From Pseudomonadota bacterium (GTDB lineage Bacteria > Pseudomonadota > Alphaproteobacteria > SHVZ01), in NCBI GenBank assembly GCA_016195085.1, contig JACQAG010000024.1, positions 1 through 64,000 on the forward strand: a DNA stretch of 64,000 nt, given 5' to 3'. Made by a program: the position numbers and the translations under genes. Positions within the stretch are counted from its first letter, which is position 1. Each line of letters starts with the position of its first letter. The notes beneath the pieces are model-generated. The model was given only the letters and a program-made list of their open reading frames with translations, was not told where the DNA came from and did no database searches. Shown in pieces: positions 35,101 to 41,591 of this stretch.

Positions 35101-35356
35101 GGCCCGGGCGCTGCTGGTCTCCAATTGGCCGGTCGAGACCACCTCGGCCCGGACCATCACCACCGACCTCTTCCAGCGCCAAGCGGAGAATCCCGGCCTG
35201 TCGCGCGCCGAGGCCCTCCGCCAGGCCATACTCGCTCTCATCGATAGCCCGGGTTATCTCGACCCTGGATCCGGCAAACCGCTGTTCTCCTACGCACATC
35301 CGATCTTCTGGGCCGCCTTCTCCCTCGTCGGCGACGGCGGCGGCACCTGGAGGTAA
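32153..35356 (+). CDS. TPR-CHAT domain protein (caspase-like protease), exported
   Basis: About 1067 residues from ATG 32153; GTG 32207 (GGGGGG 5 bases upstream) is an equally good start and puts a signal peptide (PALSLAIALTSITVALLPL, cleavage near ADA-QSG) close to the N-terminus. TPR-like helical repeats run from about 33000 to 33550 in nucleotide terms (GRLGEAENEARLALAQAQ, EEGRVVESETLIRKSIEI, AQGRWREAYDEFEVARK), then a coiled-coil-like part, then a C-terminal CHAT domain. The protease dyad is visible: His codon at 34874 (FATHGLVPG) and Cys codon at 35027 (LSACNTAAG). CHAT proteases belong to the caspase/separase clan and cleave partner proteins. The substrate is unknown; the two following gene products are the nearest candidates. 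Confidence 0.88.
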   Translation: MVRFRPYLPQGLAERGACVLKQPDDRAEFGRRLRCPLSRLPALSLAIALTSITVALLPLREADAQSGTAAPLQRQETEASPDQLLDEAFTANPERLAQAKAKAAEPPPQTNDAERLAQFYRNRGVAAQIASLPQQAIEDFRRAAELARQAPSVDRGEILWHLATVLGGIQRTLPAINFLREAIEATPQNRRGRVIGWYSQLAGFQGSIGNLPAAERSVAQCQEQYQQLINSPRRNFSEQLRLTWHVQVLRAEAALWQARGRQVKAEPLLREALEEAQKLPNGGGVMQALHATLSRNLMVRGRLGEAENEARLALAQAQRAGGAGGMQASHALLGLAVVLMEEGRVVESETLIRKSIEIFKSVGLQANGGVRFPLAHALAAQGRWREAYDEFEVARKSFAQIPQQFELKVRQDVTYPLVLLKSGHGPEAVERLAAMADTATKRFGERHYAVAALPSGLYAVALAETGSTDRALAEFQSSVPFLLQRSREANDEEDSAAGREQRVRLVLESYISLLADLAASGKSLPNLDPAAEAFRLAEAARGQSVVRALAASSARAAAATPELAEIARREQDAQLQLSALNGLLANAISARAEDQDENAIKTLRVEIDQLRDERAKIAGEIERRFPDYANLINPKPASLADARSKLQPGEALLAFYVGERRTYVWAVSPSGAHFNAAQITRDDLTRQVAALRQALDPNAQSLDDVPAFDVAAAQRLYATLIQPTEPAWGEAKSLLMVPHGPLGQLPLGLLPTTPASLEKTGLAFAGYAKVPWLLRRVAVSQLPSVASFLTLRALPAGRGDRRPFVGFGDPWFSLAQAEEAKAAMKTEAAPLTTRGVRLKLRSAPRGADIAAEMAQLPRLPDTAEEVQGVAQALKADAAHEVFLGAAASRQTVTGLKLASWRIVMFATHGLVPGDLTGLTQPALALSAPEVTGDAGTGLLTTEDILALKLDADWVILSACNTAAGQGAGAEAISGLGRAFFYAGARALLVSNWPVETTSARTITTDLFQRQAENPGLSRAEALRQAILALIDSPGYLDPGSGKPLFSYAHPIFWAAFSLVGDGGGTWR

Positions 35357-35359
35357 TCA

Positions 35360-36052
35360 ATGACCGGTATCTCGCGCGCGATCCTCGCCATCGCCGGCGG
35401 CCTCTTCGCTAGTCTGGCGATCACCCTACCCCTCGCCTCCGCCGGCGCGGCGGAGGATCCGGTGGCGCTCGTCGAGGACATCACCAATCCCGCCGACGGG
35501 ATCGACTTCATGGATGTCTTGCCCAAGGGCAAGGTGATCAAGCTCGGAGCCAAGGACACCTTGATCCTGGGCTACCTCAAGTCCTGCCAGCGCGAGGTGA
35601 TCACCGGCGGAACCGTCACCGTCGGAGCCGAGCAGAGCATCATTGCCGGCGGCAAGGTCGAGCGGCGCAAGGTCGAGTGCGACGGCGGCCACATGCGCTT
35701 GACCGCCGATCAATCGGGCAAGAGCGGCGTCATGGTCTTCCGCGGCGCGCCCGGCAAGCTGCCGCCGGCGCAGCTCACACTCTATGGCACCAGTCCGGTC
35801 ATCAGCCTCACCAGCGGCAGCGGCACGGTGGTGGTCGAGCGCCTGGACAAGCCCGGCGAGAAGCGCGAGGTGACGGTCGGCGGCGGCGGCGCGATCCGCT
35901 CCGCCTTCTTCGACTTCGCCCGCCACGACATGGCGCTCGCCGCCGGCGGGCTCTACCGCGCCAGCAGCGGCGGCCGCGAGCTGGTCTTCAAGGTCGCCCC
36001 CGACGCCCAGCCCGGGGTGACGCCGCTGGTCGGCCGGGCGATCCGCCTCTGA
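35360..36052 (+). CDS. Secreted conserved protein, partner of the CHAT/cyclase operon
   Basis: 230 residues. ATG 35360 follows the CHAT stop by 3 bases and has GGAGG overlapping that stop, so translation is coupled. Signal peptide about 1-31 (ends SAGAAED). The mature part is beta-rich: DVLPKGKVIKLGAKDTLILG, a Cys at CQREVITGG and another at VECDGGHMRL, which could form a disulfide. It recalls FecR-type periplasmic sensor domains in length and strand pattern but I cannot assign the family firmly. By position it could be the ligand or modulator of the CHASE2 domain of the next gene, or a CHAT substrate. Confidence 0.72.
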   Translation: MTGISRAILAIAGGLFASLAITLPLASAGAAEDPVALVEDITNPADGIDFMDVLPKGKVIKLGAKDTLILGYLKSCQREVITGGTVTVGAEQSIIAGGKVERRKVECDGGHMRLTADQSGKSGVMVFRGAPGKLPPAQLTLYGTSPVISLTSGSGTVVVERLDKPGEKREVTVGGGGAIRSAFFDFARHDMALAAGGLYRASSGGRELVFKVAPDAQPGVTPLVGRAIRL

Positions 36053-36083
36053 GGCGGCCGCGCCACGAGTTAGTCCGCCGCCG

Positions 36084-38219
36084 ATGAGGTGGCGCGATCT
36101 CGCCGGTGCGCTTCTGATCGCATTCGCCGTGACCGGCGTGCTCGCGACGGCACCCTTCGCCTTCTTCTCCGGTCTGTCGATCGACCTCTTGTTCTGGCTG
36201 CGCCACCACAGCTACGGGGCGCTGCATCAGGCGGAGGACTCGCCGACGGTGGTGGTGGCCTTCGATGAGGAATCGCACCGAACCCCGCCCTTCGACGGCG
36301 TACCCCAGGCGCTTTGGACCAAGGATGTCGGCCACGTGCTCGATGCCGTGCTTGTCGGCGGGGCGAAGGTGATCGGCTTCGACGTGATCTTCGAGAAATC
36401 GATGGAGAGCTTCGTTCCCGGCTTCGACCGCGACTTCCTGCGGGCGCTCTTTCGCGGCGGCCGGGAACGAAAGGTGGTGCTTGGCAAGGTCCAGCACGCG
36501 ATCCTGCCGATCGCTCCCTTCCGCACCCAGGTGCTCGCCGTCGGCAATGCCGCCAACGTGCGCACGACCAACCTGTTTCGCGACGACGATGCGGTGATCC
36601 GCCGTATCCCGCTGCTTCTGGAGAGCGATGATCTGCAGAGCGGCGTCAGGCACGAGACCTCGATGGCCCTCGAGCTGGCCGCGCGCTGGCTCGGGCGGGT
36701 GCCGGAAGCGCTCGCCGATGGCGGAGTGCGCCTCGGCGACTATCTCATTCCGCAGTCGCCGCCCAACAACATGCCGATCAACTTCTCGACCGGGATCGGC
36801 GACGTTCCCACATATTCCTTCGCCGATCTCGCCGCCTGCGCGGATGCAGGCAATACGGAGTTCTTCGCCCGGCATTTCGCCGGCAAGGTGGTGCTGCTCG
36901 GCGCGGTGCTCGACGTCGAAGATCGAAAGCTCACCTCGAAGCGGCTGGCCACCGGCCGGGAAGGTACGACGAGCGGAGAGCGCTGCGTGCATCCGCCCAT
37001 GCAGGGCCTCTACCAGGAGGATCTGATTCGCGACGACATTCCCGGCGTGTTCATCCATGCCAACGCCGTCAACAATCTCCTGCGCGGCGAGGGCCTGATG
37101 GAGCTCGACCGGCCGATGGCGATCGCCATCACCTTCGCCCTTGGAGCGGTGTCGGCGGTTGTGGCGCTGCTCTTGCCGGCAGGCCGCTCGGGCCTGGTGC
37201 TGCTGGCGGGAGCGCTCCTGTGGGTCGCCGCGGCGACCGCGGCGTTCCGCCACGGCACCGTGCTGCCCCTGGTGCAGCCGCTGGTCGCCATGGCCGCGAC
37301 CTTCGCGGCACTCTTGGGATATCGCTTCACCGTGACCGACCGCGACAAGCGCCAGCTCAAGCGCGCCTTCGCCTTCTACCTCGCTCCCGCGGTGGTCGAT
37401 CGCATGCTGGCGGCCAACAGCACGCCCGAGCTCGGCGGCGAGACGCGGCAGCTGACCGTGTGGTTCTCCGATCTTGCCGGCTTCTCCACCTTCGCCGAAG
37501 GCATGGAGCCGGACGACCTGGTGGCGCTGATGACCGAATACCTCTCGGCGATGACCGAGGTGGTGGAAGTCCATGGCGGCTTCGTCGACAAATACATCGG
37601 CGATGCGGTGGTGGCCGTGTTCGGCGCGCCGGTCGAGGATGCTCTGCACGCACGCCACGCCGTCGAGGCGGCGCTCGGCTGCGCCCAGCGGCTGAAGGAT
37701 CTCAACGCCAACTCGCCCTTGCTCCGCGGCCGGCCCTTGGCGCAGCGGATCGGCGTCAACACCGGCCAGGTGCTGGTCGGCAATATCGGCTCGCACCGCC
37801 GCTTCAACTACACGGTCATGGGCGATCCGGTGAACGTCGCCTCCCGCCTGGAAGGGGTGAACAAGGTCTATGACACGGAGATCCTGGTGACGGATGCCAC
37901 GGCGGCGGCGACCGGCGATGGCGTGTTCTACCGCGAGATCGACACCATTCGCGTCAAGGGCCGCGATACGCCCTTCAATGTCTTCGAGCCGATGGGGACG
38001 GCCGGCAGTCTCCCGGCCGATCGCCTCGAGCTTTGCCGCCGCTACGCCGAAGCGCTCGGACACTATCGGGCCGGCCGCTTTGCCGAGGCGCGGAGCGTCC
38101 TCGATGCGATCGCTGAAGGCGATCCCCCCTCGGCGCGCCTTCTCGACGTGGTCAAGGGCTTGGCCGGGCGGCCGCTATCCGCGGGCTGGGAACCGATCAA
38201 TACGCTTCTGGAGAAATAG
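36084..38219 (+). CDS. Adenylate cyclase with CHASE2 sensor domain
   Basis: 711 residues. One N-terminal helix (about 5-28), a periplasmic CHASE2 domain (about 30-335), three further helices (about 343-415) and a cytosolic class III cyclase domain (about 455-640). Catalytic features are intact: metal ligands D462 (WFSDLAGF) and D507 (KYIGDAVVAVF), adenine-selecting K503 and D581, and transition-state N585 and R588 (GDPVNVASRLE). It should make cAMP in response to a periplasmic signal. Third gene of the CHAT operon, 31 bases after the secreted partner; a CRP-type site heads the operon, which would allow feedback by its own product. Confidence 0.9.
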   Translation: MRWRDLAGALLIAFAVTGVLATAPFAFFSGLSIDLLFWLRHHSYGALHQAEDSPTVVVAFDEESHRTPPFDGVPQALWTKDVGHVLDAVLVGGAKVIGFDVIFEKSMESFVPGFDRDFLRALFRGGRERKVVLGKVQHAILPIAPFRTQVLAVGNAANVRTTNLFRDDDAVIRRIPLLLESDDLQSGVRHETSMALELAARWLGRVPEALADGGVRLGDYLIPQSPPNNMPINFSTGIGDVPTYSFADLAACADAGNTEFFARHFAGKVVLLGAVLDVEDRKLTSKRLATGREGTTSGERCVHPPMQGLYQEDLIRDDIPGVFIHANAVNNLLRGEGLMELDRPMAIAITFALGAVSAVVALLLPAGRSGLVLLAGALLWVAAATAAFRHGTVLPLVQPLVAMAATFAALLGYRFTVTDRDKRQLKRAFAFYLAPAVVDRMLAANSTPELGGETRQLTVWFSDLAGFSTFAEGMEPDDLVALMTEYLSAMTEVVEVHGGFVDKYIGDAVVAVFGAPVEDALHARHAVEAALGCAQRLKDLNANSPLLRGRPLAQRIGVNTGQVLVGNIGSHRRFNYTVMGDPVNVASRLEGVNKVYDTEILVTDATAAATGDGVFYREIDTIRVKGRDTPFNVFEPMGTAGSLPADRLELCRRYAEALGHYRAGRFAEARSVLDAIAEGDPPSARLLDVVKGLAGRPLSAGWEPINTLLEK

Positions 38220-38264
38220 GGCGCTGGTAGTCCGCGCCCACGCTTGGCGCTAAGCTCGGCGCCG

Positions 38265-39491
38265 ATGCATCGAGCTGCCGATCAGAGCCCAGATGAAGCC
38301 GCACCGGCGCGGGCGCATGCCACGCTCATCACCTGCGGGGCGACGCACGCGCTGCATGACGGGCTCGGCGATGCGCTCTATCTCCTGCTGCCAATCTGGC
38401 AATCGAGCTTTGGTCTCTCGCTCGCCGAAATCGGCCTGCTCAAGACCTCCTTCTCGGCCGCGCTCGCCAGCGTCCAGGTGCCCGCCGGCATCGCCTCGGA
38501 GCGGCTCGGCGAACCGGCGCTGCTGGCGCTTGGCACCGCGGCGATGTCCTTGGGTTTTCTGCTGCTAGGCCTGGCGGACGGCTTCGCCCCGCTGGCGCTG
38601 GCGATCGGGCTCATGGGAGCGGGAGCCGCCGTACAGCATCCACTGTCATCGGCGCTGGTCGCGGCCGCCTATGGCGAAGCGCGCCGGCGGTTGGCGCTCG
38701 GCACCTACAACTTCGCCGGCGACCTCGGTAAGGTGGCGATTCCGGCGGCGCTCGGCCTGGCGTCCGTCTATGTCGGCTGGCGCAGCGCCACCATGGGGCT
38801 CGGCGCCTTCGGCATCCTCGGCTCGGCCTTTCTGTACGCCATGCTGGTTCGCCTCAGACCCGGTAGCCGGCATGACGACCGGCACGCGGCACCGGCCCGC
38901 GGCGGCTGGGGCATCCGCGATGCGCGCGGCTTTGCCGCCCTCTCCGCCATCGGCGTCATCGACAGCATGACGCGAACCGGCTTTCTCACGTTGCTGCCGT
39001 TCTTCCTCGTGAGCCGGGGGGCGGCCATTGCCGAAATCGGCTTCGCGCTGGCCCTGGTTTTCGCCGGCGGCGCCGCCGGCAAGTTCTTGTGCGGTGCGAT
39101 CGCCGGACGCCTTGGCATCGTCGCCACGGTGATCTTGAGCGAATTCCTGACCTCGGCAGCGGTGCTGGCCCTGCTGGTCGTGCCGGATTGGGCGGCAATG
39201 CTGCTGCTGCCGCTCGTTGGGGTGGGGCTCAACGGCACCTCCTCGGTGCTCTACGGCACCATTGCCGATCTGGTCGAGCCCGAGCGCCGTGCCCGCGCCT
39301 TTGGACTTTTCTACAGCATCGGCATCGGCGCAGGCGCGCTTTCGCCGACTGTCTGTGGGGTGATTGCCGACCGGGCGGGTGTGCCTCAGACCTTGGCCTT
39401 GGTCGCCCTCATGGTGCTGCTGACCCTGCCTCTGTCCGCCTTCTTGCGGCAGACCGGCCGCATCCAGCCGAGCCTGCCGGCGGCCCCCTAG
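38265..39491 (+). CDS. Major facilitator superfamily transporter
   Basis: 408 residues from ATG 38265 (a TTG at 38244 would add seven). Twelve predicted membrane helices and an MFS-type loop; the N-terminal HALHDGLGDALYLLLPIWQ resembles fosmidomycin-resistance (Fsr)-like exporters, which is a similarity of type, not proof of substrate. It follows the cyclase by 45 bases and may belong to the same transcript. Its TAG stop is formed by the left end of palindromic element A (39490-39537). Confidence 0.85.
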   Translation: MHRAADQSPDEAAPARAHATLITCGATHALHDGLGDALYLLLPIWQSSFGLSLAEIGLLKTSFSAALASVQVPAGIASERLGEPALLALGTAAMSLGFLLLGLADGFAPLALAIGLMGAGAAVQHPLSSALVAAAYGEARRRLALGTYNFAGDLGKVAIPAALGLASVYVGWRSATMGLGAFGILGSAFLYAMLVRLRPGSRHDDRHAAPARGGWGIRDARGFAALSAIGVIDSMTRTGFLTLLPFFLVSRGAAIAEIGFALALVFAGGAAGKFLCGAIAGRLGIVATVILSEFLTSAAVLALLVVPDWAAMLLLPLVGVGLNGTSSVLYGTIADLVEPERRARAFGLFYSIGIGAGALSPTVCGVIADRAGVPQTLALVALMVLLTLPLSAFLRQTGRIQPSLPAAP

Positions 39492-39537
39492 CGTGATGAT
39501 TCCGAAATTCGTCGGCGAACTTCGGAATCATCACGCT
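39490..39537. repeat. Palindromic element A, third copy, overlaps the MFS stop codon
   Basis: Arms 39490-39511 and 39516-39537 with loop TCGG and one mismatch (A at 39507 where the other copies have G). CTAG at 39488-39491 contains the stop of the MFS gene. As in the first copy, the element sits exactly at a gene end, where its hairpin could serve as a terminator or protect the mRNA 3' end. Confidence 0.8.
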
Positions 39538-39550
39538 GGTTTCAATGAAA

Positions 39551-39600
39551 TAGTGTCCCGCCGGCGCCTAAATGCCCCGGCTTACGACCGGGGCATTAGG
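39551..39600. repeat. Truncated element B joined to another hairpin
   Basis: TAGTGTCCCGCC (39551-39562) is the outer end of element B at the usual short distance from element A. The sequence then changes to a different inverted repeat: CCTAAATGCCCCGG (39567-39580) and CCGGGGCATTAGG (39588-39600), loop CTTACGA, with one bulged A. The composite is therefore mosaic here. Confidence 0.65.
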
Positions 39601-39674
39601 CCGAGGCGTTGGCCTCGAGCGGATCCGGGCCTGGGTACGATTAAGGGATTCGCCTCAAATACCCGTGATTGCCG

Positions 39675-39702
39675 TTGACATCCGTTCAACCGGCAGTATG
39701 GT
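39675..39702 (+). promoter_or_regulatory. Candidate sigma-70-type promoter of the TetR-RND operon
   Basis: TTGACA (39675-39680), a 16-base spacer and TATGGT (39697-39702), just upstream of the TetR gene. If correct, the transcript starts only about 10 bases before GTG 39721, so the leader is very short. Confidence 0.45.
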
Positions 39703-39720
39703 TTTCCGCAATTGGAACTC

Positions 39721-40383
39721 GTGAGTTTCACCTTGCCGCTCGATGACACCAAATCCTGGCGCCTCAAGCGACGGCAGCGCATTTTGCTCGCGGCCTCGAG
39801 TCTGTTTGCGCGCCGTCCGTACCAAGAAGTGCAGATGGACGATGTCGCACATTTGGCCGGAACCGGCAAAGCAACGGTCTATCGCTACTTTCCCTCCAAG
39901 GAAGAGCTCTATCTCGAGGCCTTCGATCAAGCCTTGGCTGTCCTCGAGGATGCCATCGCCGTCGCCTCGGACTCCGGCGGATCGCCGATTGCCGCGCTCG
40001 AAGCCATGCTGCGGGCGCTGGTGGAGACCCTGGCTGAGCAGCTGCCGTCGCTGCGCGTGCTGGGCGGCGACGACAGCCACCTGGCCGAGCGCGGTCGGCA
40101 GGTGTTTCGGCGCCGCGCCGCCCACATCGCCGATCGGCTGCGCCAGGTCATCGAGCAAGGCATCGAACGAGGCGAGTTTCGCGCCATGGACACCGAAATC
40201 GTCCCCCGCATGCTGATCAGCATGGTCCGCGGCGCGCTCGTTGCCGCTCCACGCAATTCGAACGGCCGGGCGCTTGATGCCGTCCTCGACATGGCGCTCA
40301 AGGGCGGCTTGGCGACGATGGTCGCAACACCGCCTCCCGCGGCCGTTTCCTCCGAACGCAAGCGTTGGAGCTCTTCCCGGTGA
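39721..40383 (+). CDS. TetR-family transcriptional regulator
   Basis: About 220 residues; GTG 39721 has GGA 5 bases upstream and TTG 39712 is an alternative start. The N-terminal HTH is clear: RILLAASSLFARRPYQEVQM, DDVAHLAGTGKATVYRYFPS, KEELYLEAF. The C-terminal ligand domain is helical (about 65-210). First gene of an operon with an RND efflux pump (overlap GTGA), so it is probably the drug-responsive repressor of that pump. Confidence 0.9.
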   Translation: MSFTLPLDDTKSWRLKRRQRILLAASSLFARRPYQEVQMDDVAHLAGTGKATVYRYFPSKEELYLEAFDQALAVLEDAIAVASDSGGSPIAALEAMLRALVETLAEQLPSLRVLGGDDSHLAERGRQVFRRRAAHIADRLRQVIEQGIERGEFRAMDTEIVPRMLISMVRGALVAAPRNSNGRALDAVLDMALKGGLATMVATPPPAAVSSERKRWSSSR

Positions 40384-41591
40384 AACGTATCTGGCCCGCC
40401 CTTCTCCTGGTTGCCCTGCTCGCCGGCGGCGGCTACGGGTACAACTGGTACACGCACCTCGCCGAGCCGGCTTCGGCGGCGGCGAGCCCGGCAGCCCGCC
40501 AAGCGGCTCCCGGCGTCCCCGTGGTGACGCGGCTGGTCGAGCAGAAGCCCATGCCGGTCGACGTGGCGGCCATCGGCACCGTGCAGCCCATCGCCACCGT
40601 CGCGATCAAGTCCCGGATCGACAGCGAGATCATGCAAGTGCATGTCGCCGAGGGCCAGGAGGTCAAGCAGGGCGATCTCTTGTTCATGCTCGATGTCCGT
40701 GGTCCGCAGGCGCAGCTTCGCATCGCCGAGGCGAGCCTGGAGCGCGACAAGGCGCAGCTCGAGAAGGCGAAGCAGGATGTCGCGCGCTACACCGAGCTGT
40801 TGAAGCGCGACTACACGCCGCGCACGAACCTCGACCAGGCGGTGGCGCTTGCCAACCAGCTGGAGGCCCAGATCAAGTCCGATATCGCCAGCATCGATGC
40901 GGCGAAGCTGATCCTGGCCTACGCCACCATCCGCTCGCCGATCGACGGTCGCATCGGCGCCATCGCCTTCAAGCGCGGCAATCTGGTGAAGAACAACGAT
41001 ACGACCTCCTTGGCGACGATCACCCAGCTCCGGCCGATCTACGTCACCTTCTCCGTGGCGGAGGGGCAGCTCCTGGAGATCCAGAAGCAGATGGCGACCA
41101 AGGCGCCGCCGATCGTCCAGGCGATCATTCCCGGCGACCGGGCGAAGCCGGCCGAAGGCCAGCTCAGCTTCGTCGACAGCACCATCGATCCCGCGACCGG
41201 AACCATCCAGCTCCGTGCCGCATTCCCCAATGCCGATACGCGTCTGTGGCCCGGCCAGTTCGTGCGCGTCTCGATGCGTCTGCGCATGGTGCCCGACGCG
41301 CTGGTGGTGGCCTCAGACGCGGTGCAGGCCGGCCAGAGCGGTCCCTTTGTCTTCCTGGTCAAGGCGGACCAGACCGTCGAGCCGCGCAATATCGCCATCG
41401 CCTGGACCAGCGGCGAGGAGACGGTCATCGCCGACGGCCTCAAGGCCGGTGAGCGGGTGGTGGTGGACGGCCAGCTCCGCATCACCACCGGCAGCAAGGT
41501 GACCGAGCGCGGCGCCGCCGCCAACGCGGCTCCGAACCCTGCCGCCGCGGGCGGCAAAGGGCAAGGACAGGGACAGGGTCAAAAGCAATGA
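40380..41591 (+). CDS. RND efflux periplasmic adaptor (membrane fusion protein)
   Basis: 403 residues from GTG 40380, which overlaps the TetR stop and has GGAG 8 bases upstream. One N-terminal anchor helix (about 4-20); a Pro/Ala-rich linker; the lipoyl half-motifs around VAIKSRIDSEIMQVHVAEGQ and YATIRSPIDGRIG; a coiled-coil hairpin between them (EASLERDKAQLEKAKQDVAR); beta-barrel and membrane-proximal domains; a Gly/Gln-rich tail. It connects the RND pump to an outer-membrane channel, which is not encoded here. Type similar to MdtA/AcrA. Confidence 0.92.
   Translation: MKRIWPALLLVALLAGGGYGYNWYTHLAEPASAAASPAARQAAPGVPVVTRLVEQKPMPVDVAAIGTVQPIATVAIKSRIDSEIMQVHVAEGQEVKQGDLLFMLDVRGPQAQLRIAEASLERDKAQLEKAKQDVARYTELLKRDYTPRTNLDQAVALANQLEAQIKSDIASIDAAKLILAYATIRSPIDGRIGAIAFKRGNLVKNNDTTSLATITQLRPIYVTFSVAEGQLLEIQKQMATKAPPIVQAIIPGDRAKPAEGQLSFVDSTIDPATGTIQLRAAFPNADTRLWPGQFVRVSMRLRMVPDALVVASDAVQAGQSGPFVFLVKADQTVEPRNIAIAWTSGEETVIADGLKAGERVVVDGQLRITTGSKVTERGAAANAAPNPAAAGGKGQGQGQGQKQ

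Noticed and set aside
33194-35299. A 701-codon minus-strand frame
   Set aside because: Shadow of the CHAT-TPR gene; low-complexity composition and no recognisable motif.
35988-38063. A 691-codon minus-strand frame
   Set aside because: Shadow of the first CHASE2 cyclase, whose catalytic motifs are all intact on the plus strand.
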